Origin: Aquimarina latercula DSM 2041
GTDB taxonomy: Bacteria; Bacteroidota; Bacteroidia; Flavobacteriales; Flavobacteriaceae
NCBI RefSeq assembly: GCF_000430645.1
Contig: NZ_AUMK01000011.1
Coordinates: 1 to 64,000 of the forward strand
Length of the DNA: 64,000 nt
Direction of reading: 5' to 3'
Part shown: piece by piece, positions 1 to 10,268 of the stretch
Position numbering within the stretch: the stretch's first letter is position 1
Layout of the letters: each line of letters opens with the position of its first letter
Position numbers and translations under genes: made by a program
The notes under the pieces: model-generated
The model's input: the letters and a program-made list of their open reading frames with translations, nothing else
Databases searched by the model: none
Told to the model about the DNA's origin: nothing

Positions 1-3000
1 CGATTAACAATAGTGTTGGTTCGGATACAGCAACTAATGTAAGTATCGAAGATGTATTACCTATAGGATATAGTATTGTACCAGGCAGTATTAGCGATGG
101 CGGAGTTTATAATGCAGGAGCTACGACGATTAATTGGGATATTTTGTCCATAGCAGGCAATAGCACGACAACTTTGACCTACGATGTTACGGTTAATGCA
201 CCAACAGGCGCAGCCGGTGAGTACACGAATTTAGCTCAGATCACTGGTAGTGATCAGTTTGATCCAGATAGTGATCCAGATAGTGATGAGACAGTAGATG
301 ATCTAGGTGATACGATTGCAGATGATGATGAGGATACAGAGACCGTAGTTCCAGCTCAGGCAGATTTAGAGATTGCTAAAGGAGTTCAGAATGCAGGAAC
401 CGTATTACCTCCAAATGTTGGAGATGTAATTACATTTGAAATTACATTGACTAATAATGGTACAGATGATGCTACAGGTATTGCTGTAGAAGACATTATA
501 CCTTCTGGATACACCAATATTACTAACATTAGTAATGGCGGTGGATTGACAGGTAATATGATTAACTGGAGTGGTTTATCATTAACAGCCGCTGCAGGTA
601 CACTTACTTTAACCTATGATGTTGAAGTATTGGCGCCAACCGGTGTTGCAGGAGAATACAATAATGTTGTAGAAGTAACAGCGAGTGATCAATTTGATCC
701 CGATAGTACCCCTGACAATGATGATGGTAATCAGAGCGAGGATGATGAGGATAATTTTGAAGTTACTCCGCAGACATCAGATTTAAGTATCAATAAGGTA
801 GTAAGTGATCCTACTCCAAATGTGGGAGATACAGTTACTTTCACTTTAACTATTACTAATGATGGGCCAAGTGATGCTACAGGAGTATCCGTTGCAGATA
901 TTGTGCCTGGAGGATATAGTGGTATTACTAGTATTAGTTCTGGAGGTATTGTTACAGGTAGCACAATAGATTGGACAGGTCTATCAGTAACAACTACTGT
1001 ACCTTTAATACTTACATTCGAAGCTATTGTAGATGCTCCAACAGGAGCTGTTGATGAGTATCTAAATCAAGCAGAGATCACTGCAAGTGATCAGTTTGAT
1101 CCAGATAGTGATCCTAGCTCGGATAGTACAGTTGATGATAATGGTGATGGTATTGCAGATGATGATGAAGATACGGCTGTAGTTGTGCCACAGAGTTCAG
1201 ATTTAAGTATTATAAAGAGTATTAGTGATTCTAGTCCAAATGTGGGAGATGTAGTTGTATTTACTTTAGAGATTAGCAATGCTGGTCCAGATGCTGCTAC
1301 GGGTGTATCGGTAGAAGATGTATTACCAATTGGGTTTACTCTAGTAGCTGTTAATAATGGAGGTACAGCAGACATTCCAAATAACACTGCGAATTGGAGT
1401 GGCTTAAGTATCCCTTCTAATAATGGTAGTATTACCTTAACCTATACAGCAACTGTTGAAGCTCCAACCGGAGCTGCAGGAGAATATACGAATGCTGCAC
1501 AGATTACGGCAAGTGATCAGTTTGATCCAGATAGTGATCCTAACTCAGATGATACAGTTGATGATAATGGAGATGGAATTGCTGATGATGATGAGGACAG
1601 TATTACGATTCCACCAGCTCAGGCAGATTTATCCTTGACCAAAGTAGTAGTTGATGGAGATACAACTCCATTAATAGGTTCTGAGATTACTTTCCAAATT
1701 AGAGTATTTAATGATGGTCCACAAGACGCTACTGGGGTAGAAGTAACAGATTTACTACCATCCGGATATGACTTTATATTATTCAGTTCCACAGTAGGTG
1801 ATTATGACGAAAATACCGGAGTTTGGACAGTGGGTAACATTGCTAGTGGAACATCCGAAACATTATTGATAGATGTGTTAGTTAATGCTACAGGAGATTA
1901 TCTAAATGTTACCGAAGTTACTGCTTCAGATGTTTTTGATATGGACTCTGTTCCGAATAATGATGATGGTGATCAAGATGAAGATGATGAAGATAATGCA
2001 ATTGTTACTCCAATAGAATCAGTTTCTGATTTATCGCTTACTAAAGCCGTAGTTGATGGAGATACAACACCATTAATTGGTTCTGAGATTACGTTCCAAA
2101 TAACGGTTACTAATGATGGTCCACAGGATGCAACAGGTGTAGAAGTGACAGATTTGCTTCCTTCTGGATATGATTTTGTCTTGTTTAGTTCTACAGTAGG
2201 AGGATATGATCAAAGTACTGGAATTTGGACAGTAGGTAATATTGCTAGTGGAACATCCGAAACATTATTAATAGATGTATTGGTAAATGCTACAGGAGAT
2301 TATCTAAATATAGCGCAAGTTACCGCATCAGATATTTTAGATCTAGATTCGAGTCCTAATAATGATGATGGAGATCAAAGTGAAGATGATGAAGACAGTG
2401 AGATTGTTATTCCAGTAGAGTCTATAGCTGATTTATCTTTAGCAAAAACTGTTGTTGATGGAGATACAATGCCGTTGGTTGGAACAGAAATTACGTTCCA
2501 AATAACGGTAACGAATGATGGTCCACAAGATGCAACAGGTGTTGAAATATTAGATTTACTACCTTCAGGATTTGATTTTGTACTCTTTAGTTCTTCAACC
2601 GGAAGTTATGATGAGAATACAGGAATTTGGAATGTAGGTAATATCGCTAGTGGAACATCCGAAACATTGTTAATTGATGTATTAGTGAATGCCACAGGAG
2701 ATTATTTAAATGTAGCAGAAGTTTCTGCATCAGATGTAACAGATCCTGATTCTGGACCAGGTAACGATGATGGAGATCAGAGCGAAGATGATGAGGATAA
2801 TCAATTAATTACTCCTGTAGATGCGATTGCTGATTTGTCATTAGAAAAAACAGTCGTAGACGATGATATTACACCAAATGTTGGTGATGAGATCACTTTC
2901 CAAATAACTGTAACTAATAATGGTCCCGATGTAGCTACGAATGTTGAAGTAGTAGATCAATTACCACCTGGATTTGATTTTATACTTTTCAGTGCGACGT

Positions 3001-4271
3001 CTGGGACATATGATGAAGTTACAGGAATCTGGAATGTTGGTACAGTGCCGAATGGAAGTACACAAACATTATTTATAGATGTATTGGTAAATACTCCTTC
3101 TGGAACTTCTGATGAATATATTAATGAGGCAGAGATTACTGCGAGTGATCAATTGGACCCTAATAGTGTGCCAGGTAATGATGATATTACAGAGGATGAC
3201 CAAGATAATATTCAGGTATTTGTAGAGCAAGCAGATCTGAGTCTTACCAAGTCAGTTAGTAATGTAAACGCCAATGTTGGTGAGGTTGTTACGTTTACAT
3301 TACAAATAGATAATATAGGACCTGATACAGCAACAGGAGTCGGTGCTCAGGATATATTACCTATTGGTTATAGTAATATTTCTAATATTAGTAACGGAGG
3401 TTTATTAACAGGTAATATTATTGATTGGTCAGGTTTAACTATAACAACTGCTGGATTAACATTAACATACGAGGCAACCGTTAATATGCCAACATTAGAA
3501 GATGGAGAGTATATTAATATCGCTCAGATTACTGCGAGTGATCAGTTTGATCCTAATAGTGATCCTAATAATGATGATGGAGATCAAAGCGAGGATGATG
3601 AAGACAATGCATTTATTGAGACACCTGTAGCAGATATACAAGTTATCAAAACGGTTAGTAATGGAAACCCTGCAATAGGTGATATCATAACTTTTACAAT
3701 TACCGCTAATAATCTAGGTTCTTTGGATGCTACTACAGTAGAAATATTAGATCAGTTACCTACTGGATATGAGTTTGAATCATTTACTGCTACATCTGGA
3801 GATTATAGTGCTGTATCTGGTATATGGTCTGTTCCACTAGTAGCAGGTAATACTTCCGAAGTATTAGAAATTACTGTAGAGGTATTGGATATTGATGATT
3901 ATCTGAATATTGCTTCTTTAACGTCATTAGATCAAATTGATGGAAATTCTGATAATGATGAAGATCAGGTTACAATTGAAACTATTTGTTTGACTGTGTT
4001 TAATGAGTTTTCACCAAATAATGATGGTGTAAATGATCAATTCTATATCGATTGTATAGATAGATATCCAAACAATAAACTGACCATATATAACAGATGG
4101 GGAAATATCGTATATCAAAAAGATGGATATGATAACACATTTGATGGAACATCAAACGGTAGAGCCGTTTTATATACGGAGGATAAACTTCCAGTAGGAA
4201 CTTATTACTACATTCTAGATTTAGGAGACGGTAATGAGCCAAAAGCTGGATGGTTATATATCAATAGATAA
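1..4271 (+). CDS. Giant DUF11-repeat surface adhesin, T9SS type-B sorted (5' end outside window)
   Basis: The reading frame is open from the first bases of the window, so the N-terminus is missing; about 1,420 residues are visible. It consists of about ten tandem repeats of roughly 105-125 residues. Each starts like ADLSLTKxVxxxxPxVGDxxTFxxxxxNxGPxxATGVxVxDxLPxGY, the DUF11 (conserved repeat) signature of bacterial surface proteins. Each ends with an Asp-rich linker (for example DPDSDPxSDxTVDDxGDxxADDDED), probably calcium binding. The last ~90 residues ([13 protein letters not shown]...YNRWGNIVY...[14 protein letters not shown]) are the gliding-motility-associated CHU_C domain, a type-B sorting signal for the type IX secretion system. 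It is therefore inferred to be a secreted, surface-attached SprB-like adhesin. PorP/SprF-like and PorE-like genes follow within 12 and 13 bp, the usual arrangement for such adhesins. Confidence 0.9.
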   Translation, partial: INNSVGSDTATNVSIEDVLPIGYSIVPGSISDGGVYNAGATTINWDILSIAGNSTTTLTYDVTVNAPTGAAGEYTNLAQITGSDQFDPDSDPDSDETVDDLGDTIADDDEDTETVVPAQADLEIAKGVQNAGTVLPPNVGDVITFEITLTNNGTDDATGIAVEDIIPSGYTNITNISNGGGLTGNMINWSGLSLTAAAGTLTLTYDVEVLAPTGVAGEYNNVVEVTASDQFDPDSTPDNDDGNQSEDDEDNFEVTPQTSDLSINKVVSDPTPNVGDTVTFTLTITNDGPSDATGVSVADIVPGGYSGITSISSGGIVTGSTIDWTGLSVTTTVPLILTFEAIVDAPTGAVDEYLNQAEITASDQFDPDSDPSSDSTVDDNGDGIADDDEDTAVVVPQSSDLSIIKSISDSSPNVGDVVVFTLEISNAGPDAATGVSVEDVLPIGFTLVAVNNGGTADIPNNTANWSGLSIPSNNGSITLTYTATVEAPTGAAGEYTNAAQITASDQFDPDSDPNSDDTVDDNGDGIADDDEDSITIPPAQADLSLTKVVVDGDTTPLIGSEITFQIRVFNDGPQDATGVEVTDLLPSGYDFILFSSTVGDYDENTGVWTVGNIASGTSETLLIDVLVNATGDYLNVTEVTASDVFDMDSVPNNDDGDQDEDDEDNAIVTPIESVSDLSLTKAVVDGDTTPLIGSEITFQITVTNDGPQDATGVEVTDLLPSGYDFVLFSSTVGGYDQSTGIWTVGNIASGTSETLLIDVLVNATGDYLNIAQVTASDILDLDSSPNNDDGDQSEDDEDSEIVIPVESIADLSLAKTVVDGDTMPLVGTEITFQITVTNDGPQDATGVEILDLLPSGFDFVLFSSSTGSYDENTGIWNVGNIASGTSETLLIDVLVNATGDYLNVAEVSASDVTDPDSGPGNDDGDQSEDDEDNQLITPVDAIADLSLEKTVVDDDITPNVGDEITFQITVTNNGPDVATNVEVVDQLPPGFDFILFSATSGTYDEVTGIWNVGTVPNGSTQTLFIDVLVNTPSGTSDEYINEAEITASDQLDPNSVPGNDDITEDDQDNIQVFVEQADLSLTKSVSNVNANVGEVVTFTLQIDNIGPDTATGVGAQDILPIGYSNISNISNGGLLTGNIIDWSGLTITTAGLTLTYEATVNMPTLEDGEYINIAQITASDQFDPNSDPNNDDGDQSEDDEDNAFIETPVADIQVIKTVSNGNPAIGDIITFTITANNLGSLDATTVEILDQLPTGYEFESFTATSGDYSAVSGIWSVPLVAGNTSEVLEITVEVLDIDDYLNIASLTSLDQIDGNSDNDEDQVTIETICLTVFNEFSPNNDGVNDQFYIDCIDRYPNNKLTIYNRWGNIVYQKDGYDNTFDGTSNGRAVLYTEDKLPVGTYYYILDLGDGNEPKAGWLYINR

Positions 4272-4336
4272 AAAACCTACCGATGAAAAAGAACAGTAAA
4301 ATAGAAAATCTACTTTCGAAAAATTTGATAAAGACA

Positions 4337-5254
4337 ATGAATATTGATATCAGAAAAAATATAGGGATTCTAATAGTATTTATATCCTTTGGAATGTATG
4401 CTCAGCAAGATCCGCAATTTACACAGTATATGTATAATACGATGAGTGTAAACTCCGCTTACGCAGGATCTCGAGGAAATCTTAGTGTTACAGGAATTCA
4501 TCGTTCTCAATGGGTAGGAATTGATGGGGCGCCAAGAACACAAACCTTAACAGTCGATTCTCCTATAGGAAAAAAGGTAGGTCTAGGATTGTCGATTGTA
4601 AACGACCAAATAGGTCCTTCTGATGAGTTTTATGTTGATTTAAATTTTTCCTATACAATTCAAGCTTCTCAAACTCATAAATTATCTTTTGGAGTTAAAG
4701 GTGGAGGAAGGCTCTTTAGTCTAGATTGGACAAGAGGTCAATCTCAAAACCCAGATGTATTGTTTCAACAAAACATCGACAATAGGTTTTTGCCCACTGT
4801 TGGAGCCGGATTATATCTGCATGGTGAAAAAAGTTATTTAGGAATATCTATTCCAAACTTCTTTACAGATCAACATTATGATGATATTGAACAATCACTA
4901 GCCTCAGAACGATTACATTTTTTCTTAATAGGAGGATTGGTATTCGATATCAATGCAAATACCAAATTTAAACCTGCGTTTCTGTTAAAACATGTTGTGG
5001 GAGCTCCTTTAATAGTCGATTTATCAGCTAATTTTATGTTTTACGATAAATTTAGATTGGGAGCATCTTATCGTTGGGATGATTCATTCAGTGGTCTCGC
5101 GGGATTTCAAGTTTCCCCAGGATTGTTAATAGGATATGCTTATGATTACACTACTACCGAGTTACAACAGTTTACAACAGGTAGTCACGAAATTATGATA
5201 CGTTTTGAATTGATATCAGCAGAAAAGAGATTAAAGTCACCTAGATTCTTCTAA
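4337..5254 (+). CDS. PorP/SprF family type IX secretion outer-membrane protein
   Basis: A protein of 305 residues from the chosen start. The N-terminus (NIGILIVFISFGMYAQ then QDPQFTQYMYN) is a signal peptide followed by the start typical of mature PorP/SprF proteins. The body carries family features such as NSAYAGSRG, RSQWVGIDGAPRTQT and a C-terminal beta-strand-rich region ending in aromatic residues. SprF-like members help one partner SprB-like adhesin across the outer membrane or hold it there, and this gene lies directly downstream of such an adhesin. An in-frame ATG at 4283 would add 18 residues in front of the signal peptide, so 4337 is preferred. Family assignment is firm; the adhesin partnership is inferred from context. 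Confidence 0.9.
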   Translation: MNIDIRKNIGILIVFISFGMYAQQDPQFTQYMYNTMSVNSAYAGSRGNLSVTGIHRSQWVGIDGAPRTQTLTVDSPIGKKVGLGLSIVNDQIGPSDEFYVDLNFSYTIQASQTHKLSFGVKGGGRLFSLDWTRGQSQNPDVLFQQNIDNRFLPTVGAGLYLHGEKSYLGISIPNFFTDQHYDDIEQSLASERLHFFLIGGLVFDINANTKFKPAFLLKHVVGAPLIVDLSANFMFYDKFRLGASYRWDDSFSGLAGFQVSPGLLIGYAYDYTTTELQQFTTGSHEIMIRFELISAEKRLKSPRFF

Positions 5255-5267
5255 AAAGTACTCAATA

Positions 5268-7220
5268 ATGAAAAGAATTATTACTATACATATTTTATTG
5301 ATTTTTTCAATTACAATTTCGGCTCAGAAAAAATATAAACGAGCAGATGATTTATTTTCTAAAATGTGGTATATACAGGCCGCTAAGGAATATGAAGCAG
5401 TTATTGATGAAGGAGATAATTCGATCGAAGTATTACAAAAAGCAGGAGATGCTTATTACTTTAATACTGATATGGAGAATGCTTTTAAATGGTATGATAA
5501 ATTGATATCAGAGTATCCTAATGAAGTTAATCCAGAATATATTTTCAGATATGCGCATTCATTAGAAGGTTTAGGCGAATATAAATTAGCAAAGAAGTGG
5601 ATGAAAAAATTTGCTAAAAAAACGAAAACCAATGATCCTCGTGCTACCAAATATGCACAAGAAGAAGTTACTATAGAAGATATTCTAGATATAGAGCCAC
5701 AGTTCGTTCTTAGAAACCTTTCGATAAATACGGAGTATTCAGATTTTGGGCCAATGTATTACAGAGATAGTTTAGTGTATGCTTCTGCAATAGATTCGTC
5801 ATATTATCACGAAAGAAAATATAGATGGAATGAGCAGCCTTTTCTTAATTTGTACTTAGGTAAAATGAATACATTAGAAAATGATGTTATAAAATCAGAG
5901 AATTTCTCTGAAACGATAAATACAAAATATCATGAAGCAACTGTTTCTTTTTCTGTAGATAATAACAAGGTTTATTTTACTCGTAACAACTTCAATGGAG
6001 ATTTAGGAAGAGATGAAGAGGGGATTAATCATCTTAAGCTCTACAGTGCTGTTTTAGAAGAAGATAGAAAAGGAAATCAAATATGGACTGATATAAAAGA
6101 ATTACCGTTTAATGGAGAAGATTACTCAGTAGGACATCCAGCAGTTAGCCCAGATGGAAAACAATTATATTTCGTGTCAGATATGCCTGGTTCGATTGGA
6201 GCTACCGATGTATTCGTAGTTGATATATTGGATAATGATGAATATTCTAAACCTAGAAATCTAGGGAATCAGATTAATACATATGGTAGAGAAATGTTCC
6301 CTTATATAACGGAAGAGAGGTTGTATTTTGCTTCAGATGGACATTTAGGACTTGGAGGATTAGATGTTTTTGAATCTAATTATGTGGTCAATAATTATTT
6401 TGAAACTCCTGTAAATTTGGGATCTCCACTTAATAGTAAATTAGATGATTTTGGATTCATAATAAGAGAAGATAAGAATACTGGATTTGTTTGTTCTAAT
6501 AGAAAACAAGGAAAAGGAGATGATGATATTTATTCATTTGAAAGGATTCCTGTAGAAAAATGTGCTCAAAACGTCTATGGATATGTTTCCAATAATAAAA
6601 CCGGTGAGCGAATTACGAATGTTAAGGTAGTATTGTTTTCTAACGGTGGAGAACAAATACAAGAAACTATCACAGACGTAAATGGAGATTATAATTTCGT
6701 TACACCAATTGATTGTGATGAAAAATATAAGGTCATTGCCCAAAAACAAGGGTATAGCCCAAATGATAAAGAATTTAAAACAGCTAGACAGACTGGTAAA
6801 ACAGAAGTGCCGTTGGGTCTTGATACTGTAAGTGAACTAATTGTAGAAGAAAATGGTTTACTCAAAATTAAGATAGGAATAATCTATTTTGATTTAGATA
6901 AATCTTTTATAAGAAATGATGCAGCCATAGAACTTAATAAAATTGTTTTGTTAATGACCCAGTACCCTAATATGGTTATCAAAATTGAATCACATACAGA
7001 TTCTAGGTCTCCTGATGATTATAATCTTGCCTTATCAGATCGAAGAGCTAAATCAACAAGAGAATATATTATTTCACAAGGAATTGAATCTAGTAGAATC
7101 GAAAGTGCGATAGGTTATGGAGAAACACAATTGATTAATAATTGTGGTAATGAAAATCCTTGTTCAGAAGCAGATCATCAACTTAATAGAAGGTCAGAAT
7201 TTATTATCACTAAAATGTGA
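5268..7220 (+). CDS. PorE-like protein: TPR, PD40 propeller, carboxypeptidase-regulatory and OmpA domains
   Basis: A 650-residue protein with an N-terminal signal peptide (MKRIITIHILLIFSITISAQ). Domains in order: TPR-like helices (about 25-140); a beta-propeller of PD40-type repeats (about 150-425, with motifs HPAVSPDGKQLYFVSD and ERLYFASDGHLGLGGLDVF); a carboxypeptidase-regulatory fold (about 430-510, VYGYVSNNKTGERITNVKVVL); and a C-terminal OmpA peptidoglycan-binding domain (about 535-650, IYFDLDKSFIR...IESHTDSR...NRRSEF). This is the domain order described for PorE, which anchors the type IX secretion machinery to peptidoglycan in Porphyromonas. Here it is the third gene of the adhesin-SprF cluster, so it is probably an adhesin-specific paralogue rather than the core PorE. 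Location is inferred to be periplasm or outer membrane. Confidence 0.88.
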   Translation: MKRIITIHILLIFSITISAQKKYKRADDLFSKMWYIQAAKEYEAVIDEGDNSIEVLQKAGDAYYFNTDMENAFKWYDKLISEYPNEVNPEYIFRYAHSLEGLGEYKLAKKWMKKFAKKTKTNDPRATKYAQEEVTIEDILDIEPQFVLRNLSINTEYSDFGPMYYRDSLVYASAIDSSYYHERKYRWNEQPFLNLYLGKMNTLENDVIKSENFSETINTKYHEATVSFSVDNNKVYFTRNNFNGDLGRDEEGINHLKLYSAVLEEDRKGNQIWTDIKELPFNGEDYSVGHPAVSPDGKQLYFVSDMPGSIGATDVFVVDILDNDEYSKPRNLGNQINTYGREMFPYITEERLYFASDGHLGLGGLDVFESNYVVNNYFETPVNLGSPLNSKLDDFGFIIREDKNTGFVCSNRKQGKGDDDIYSFERIPVEKCAQNVYGYVSNNKTGERITNVKVVLFSNGGEQIQETITDVNGDYNFVTPIDCDEKYKVIAQKQGYSPNDKEFKTARQTGKTEVPLGLDTVSELIVEENGLLKIKIGIIYFDLDKSFIRNDAAIELNKIVLLMTQYPNMVIKIESHTDSRSPDDYNLALSDRRAKSTREYIISQGIESSRIESAIGYGETQLINNCGNENPCSEADHQLNRRSEFIITKM

Positions 7221-7259
7221 TTTGATCTAATATTACAATGGTGAAAAACAAATAAAATA

Positions 7260-7291
7260 AAAAGAGCCGAATCATATGATTCGGCTCTTTT
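7260..7291. terminator. Intrinsic terminator hairpin (bidirectional)
   Basis: A perfect 32-bp palindrome centred on CATATG, with AAAA on the left and TTTT on the right, so it works as a rho-independent terminator on either strand. It closes the adhesin operon. On the minus strand it also lies just downstream of the displaced tRNA-Leu 3' end, so it was probably the original terminator of that tRNA before the element inserted. Confidence 0.85.
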
Positions 7292-7295
7292 GCAG

Positions 7296-7349
7296 TGCGG
7301 GCGGAGAGACTCGAACTCTCACACCTCGAGGCACTAGATCCTAAGTCTA
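7296..7349 (-). repeat. Left attachment site: displaced 3' part of tRNA-Leu(TAG)
   Basis: These 54 bp match the 3' part of the intact tRNA-Leu at 41865-41918 at 51 of 54 positions. They end abruptly after the anticodon region and are not a functional tRNA. The last 20 bp (7330-7349, GGCACTAGATCCTAAGTCTA) are identical to 41899-41918 and form the recombination core over the anticodon arm. Two of the three mismatches (7305 and 7319) are a compensatory T-stem pair (A/T here, G/C in the intact copy). This fits it being the chromosome's original 3' end, with the intact gene now carrying the element's version. Confidence 0.93.
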
Positions 7350-7458
7350 TTAATTTGTGATTTCTAATGATCTTCAATGAATCCAAATGCTCTTATAGGC
7401 ATTGTAAATAAAGAAATATTTTATTTTTTGAACATGTTTAAAATCAATGAAAAACACA

Positions 7459-7481
7459 AAAAGTATGACCTATGTATGACC
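7459..7481 (+). repeat. Left 23-bp arm-type direct repeat
   Basis: Identical over 23 bp and in the same orientation as 41797-41819. It contains two copies of GTATGACC separated by TAT. It lies 109 bp inside the left core and just upstream of the integrase gene. Position and internal duplication suggest integrase arm-binding sites, which may also let the integrase regulate its own promoter. Confidence 0.7.
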
Positions 7482-7501
7482 TTTTGTTTGTGTTTATTCG
7501 T

Positions 7502-7509
7502 TATATTTG
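7502..7509 (+). promoter_or_regulatory. Possible integrase promoter -7 box
   Basis: TATATTTG fits the Bacteroidetes -7 consensus TAnnTTTG and lies 17 bp before the chosen integrase ATG. A TTTG at 7483-7486 is only 15 bp upstream, shorter than the usual 19 bp, so the -33 match is weak. The GTATGACC repeats end immediately before this. Confidence 0.4.
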
Positions 7510-7526
7510 AGCTCAATAATTATAGT

Positions 7527-8747
7527 ATGGCAACAATAAAAGTACTACTACATCCCAAAAGTGACGGCTCGGGAGGTAAGATATATAGAGTAGCAATTAG
7601 AGTTACTAAAGATCGAAAACAGAATTATCTGTATTTAACCAATCTTCGTAGTTTGAGTGAGTGGGATGGTCAAGCAAGAGTGGTCACTAGTGTGAACCCT
7701 AAACACGCTAAGTTGAATAGGCTTATCAGGAAGAAATATGATGCAATAGAGGATCTTATATTGGAGTATGAAGCGACTAAAAAATCATTTACTGCTAGGC
7801 AGGTTATTGATGAAATCAAGGGTTCTGAAGAAAAAGAGACTTTTTTTCAGCTAGCTGATGAGCATGTTAAGAACTTAAGAAGGGCAAAAAAACATAATCG
7901 AGCGATTTCTGACAATAGTAAAATAAATAGTTTTCTTGAATTTACAGATAATAAGAATCTTACTTTTAGTGATATTGATGAAACATTGTTGAATAAATTC
8001 AAATATTATCTTCAAGCCAAAGGTACCGTTAGCGAAAGATCAATAATGAATATTTTGATCCTAATTAGGTTGCTTTATAATCGAGCTATAAAAATGGGGG
8101 TTATTGATAGCAGACATTATCCTTTTGGCACTAATAAAATTAGAATAAAACTTCCCGAAACAATAAAAATTGGATTAGATGAATTAGAGTTAAAGAGAAT
8201 TGAAAACCTAGAGCTAAAAGAAGGTACTACCATAGCACACACTAGAAATGTGTTTCTTTTTTCATTTTATCTTGCTGGAATAAGAATAGCTGATGTTTTG
8301 AAAATGAAGTGGAGTGATATAAAACAAAATAGGTTGTATTATACAATGGGGAAGAATAATAAAGTAGTTTCAATTAAATTACCAGAAAGAGTTATTGCTA
8401 TATTAGAGGTTTACAGGAAAGATAAGAAAAAGATGAATGATTTTATTTTTCCTGAACTAAAATTGGCGAATAATAAGGATGCTAAAGATGTGTATGCTAA
8501 AATAAAGACAGCCACTAAAAAGTTTAACAATAATCTATCTGAAATTGCTGAATTAGCAGAAATAGATAAAAAGCTGACTAATCATATTGCTCGTCATAGT
8601 TTTGGAAATATTGCAGGAGATAAAGTGCCACCGCAGATGCTACAAAAGTTATATCGACATGGGCATTTAACCACAACTATTGGGTATCAAGGTAATTTTA
8701 TTCATAAAGATACAGACGATGCTTTAGATAAGATTTTAAATTTTTAA
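7527..8747 (+). CDS. int: Tyrosine recombinase/integrase of the element
   Basis: Starting at the ATG at 7527 (MATIKVLLHPKSDGSGGKIYRVAIRVTKD) gives 406 residues. The frame is open further upstream to 7377, but that extension is hydrophobic, crosses the arm repeats and is unlike the family. The N-terminal arm-binding and SAM-like regions are typical of Bacteroidetes site-specific integrases. The catalytic residues are visible: Arg in AGIRIADVL (about 253), HxxR in HIARHSF (about 353-356), and the nucleophilic Tyr in TTIGYQGNF (about 387). It is inferred to recombine the 20-bp tRNA-Leu core, next to which it lies. Confidence 0.93.
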   Translation: MATIKVLLHPKSDGSGGKIYRVAIRVTKDRKQNYLYLTNLRSLSEWDGQARVVTSVNPKHAKLNRLIRKKYDAIEDLILEYEATKKSFTARQVIDEIKGSEEKETFFQLADEHVKNLRRAKKHNRAISDNSKINSFLEFTDNKNLTFSDIDETLLNKFKYYLQAKGTVSERSIMNILILIRLLYNRAIKMGVIDSRHYPFGTNKIRIKLPETIKIGLDELELKRIENLELKEGTTIAHTRNVFLFSFYLAGIRIADVLKMKWSDIKQNRLYYTMGKNNKVVSIKLPERVIAILEVYRKDKKKMNDFIFPELKLANNKDAKDVYAKIKTATKKFNNNLSEIAELAEIDKKLTNHIARHSFGNIAGDKVPPQMLQKLYRHGHLTTTIGYQGNFIHKDTDDALDKILNF

Positions 8748-8825
8748 AAAATGAAATTTTTCGTAAAAATCAATACCTTTTTTTTGAATTGAGGTGAAAT
8801 TTTCATGTGTTAATGATTAATTGAC

Positions 8826-9146
8826 TTATCTGTTTCCTCCTTTCGATTTAATTTCCGATAAGTTTCTAAAATTGGCAATAACAAAATTTTTACGATCATC
8901 ATTTAAATATGAAGTATACATTTCTTCCCAACGTTTTGGGTATTTGGATTTTAGAAGTTTTACTATTTTGCTATCTAACTTAGCATCGACAAGAATTCTG
9001 TAAGTTAGTTTTGTTCTTCCTTCTGTAATGATAGGGATATCATTATGGTTACACCATTTTTCAGCTGTACGCTTGTCATTAATTTTGAGTCTTTTGCAGA
9101 CATCTCCTAATGATATTAATTTATTGTCTTTTTTGTCGTCAAGCAT
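8826..9146 (-). CDS. Small helix-turn-helix DNA-binding protein
   Basis: 106 residues. The segment ISLGDVCKRLKINDKRTAEKWCNHNDIPIITEGRTKLTYRILVDAKL reads like an AlpA/MerR-type or helix_turn_helix_17 DNA-binding domain, with a recognition helix around RTAEKWCNH. The rest is charged (KSKYPKRWEEMYTSYLNDDRKN). It lies between the integrase and the S24-like repressor, where excisionase or directionality-factor genes often lie, so an integration-control role is plausible but unproven. Confidence 0.6.
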   Translation of the reverse strand: MLDDKKDNKLISLGDVCKRLKINDKRTAEKWCNHNDIPIITEGRTKLTYRILVDAKLDSKIVKLLKSKYPKRWEEMYTSYLNDDRKNFVIANFRNLSEIKSKGGNR

Positions 9147-9236
9147 TTTTATATGTATTGCTATACTTGCAATTTATTGGCGATCAAGTATAGAGGTTTA
9201 TGTTGATTCTGAGTTATAGGAAACGTTTTTAAATAA

Positions 9237-10076
9237 TTATTTTTCAGATTCGACAAGTTTCGATGTTTTGAGAATTTGTACCGCTCCAATATGTTGTTTT
9301 ATAGGTTTAGGAAATCTTCTGTTAATACTTTGTTCAACTGTCCATATTTCTTGAAGAAAGTATGTTTTAATGGTGTGAATATGCTCTTGATAATCTACAT
9401 TGTCGTAAGTGATGTATACGTCCTGTTTTTCTTGATCAATATTAAGAACTCTGCAAATAAAAATACCAATATCAGTTACTACAACGTGTATTTTACCCCA
9501 AAATGCATCACTAAAATTTTCCAATTTCCTTGCTATAACCCAATCTCCGTGATATAAATTGTTTTCCATTTCATCCCCAAAAACTTGAAATCCCCTATAA
9601 ACTCCATTAGATTTTAATCCAGGAAGTAGAGCTCTTTCGTTATAAAGGAAATTTTCTTCATTTTCACGAGTCATATCATTTTGACCTTGGTTATCTCTAA
9701 TACTACCTATGTAATTTTCCTTTTCATTATTTGGGATTAGTATAATTTTTGCAATATGGTCATTGTCCAATGGGACGGAATTTCCTTTAAAATTGCTCAT
9801 TTCATAGAGGAAATTAAATGCTTCAATATCATTAGAATCATATTCTTCTTTCCAGCGTCTATCATCAAAAACGACAATAGGGTTGATATTGTATACTTCA
9901 AAGAATTTATGAATTACTTCTACAGGGAGATTTCTATCATCGTTTCGTACTTTATCGAAAGAAGCTGAAGAATATTCGAGACTCCTAGCCATTGCGCTCC
10001 AAGATTTGAACCGTTCTTCCCTTTGTAGTAGCTCCATGATTCTTAAAATACGCCTGGTTGTAATGTGTTGTGCCAT
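9237..10076 (-). CDS. S24-like phage-type repressor lacking the catalytic serine and lysine
   Basis: 279 residues. The N-terminal region (TTRRILRIMELLQREERFKSWSAMARSLEYSSASFDKVRNDDR) is a helix-turn-helix. The C-terminal half (about 155-265) matches the S24/LexA-like fold: GFQVFGDEMENNLYHGDWVIARKL, then GKIHVVVTDIGIFICRVLN. Active members read GDSM at the nucleophile and have a conserved Lys near KRL. Here Glu169 replaces the serine, and no lysine is seen in GIFICRVLN. It may therefore be a dimerising repressor that cannot cleave itself. The upstream intergenic region holds a perfect palindrome and several TGTCTT half-sites that are candidate operators. Confidence 0.8.
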   Translation of the reverse strand: MAQHITTRRILRIMELLQREERFKSWSAMARSLEYSSASFDKVRNDDRNLPVEVIHKFFEVYNINPIVVFDDRRWKEEYDSNDIEAFNFLYEMSNFKGNSVPLDNDHIAKIILIPNNEKENYIGSIRDNQGQNDMTRENEENFLYNERALLPGLKSNGVYRGFQVFGDEMENNLYHGDWVIARKLENFSDAFWGKIHVVVTDIGIFICRVLNIDQEKQDVYITYDNVDYQEHIHTIKTYFLQEIWTVEQSINRRFPKPIKQHIGAVQILKTSKLVESEK

Positions 10077-10185
10077 TTGAATAATCTTTAAATGTCCTTA
10101 TTTGTCTTTGAATACATACAAATATATTGATTACTATTTAAAAATAACACTAATTGTCTTGAAATATGATTAAATATCTATAAAA

Positions 10186-10201
10186 AGTCTTAATTAAGAC
10201 T
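10186..10201. promoter_or_regulatory. Candidate repressor operator palindrome
   Basis: AGTCTTAATTAAGACT is a perfect 16-bp palindrome in the 551-bp gene-free region upstream of the S24-like repressor. Further TGTCTT half-sites lie at 10103-10108, 10155-10160 and 10218-10223. The clustering near the repressor gene suggests autoregulation; the binding protein is not shown by sequence. Confidence 0.5.
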
Positions 10202-10233
10202 AGGATAACATAAAAAATGTCTTAAAAAATGAT

Positions 10234-10268
10234 CTAAGTAGTTTTTATGCATTCTAAAAACTACTTAG
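10234..10268. other. Strong hairpin in the repressor intergenic region
   Basis: A perfect 13-bp inverted repeat (10234-10246 and 10256-10268) separated by 9 nt. On the minus strand it is followed within 3 bases by a run of T, so it could terminate minus-strand transcription. No gene enters from the right on that strand before it, so it may instead be an operator or end a small RNA. The remainder of 10077-10627 shows no convincing gene. Confidence 0.5.

Noticed and set aside
144-4000. CRISPR-like or satellite repeat array in the first 4 kb
   Set aside because: The repeats are codon-phased, about 320-380 bp long, and encode DUF11 domains with Asp-rich linkers; there are no short repeats with unique spacers and no cas genes.
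7296-7349. Second tRNA-Leu gene at the left end
   Set aside because: Only the 3' part is present; the match ends after the anticodon arm and there is no D-arm or 5' acceptor strand, so it is an att remnant.
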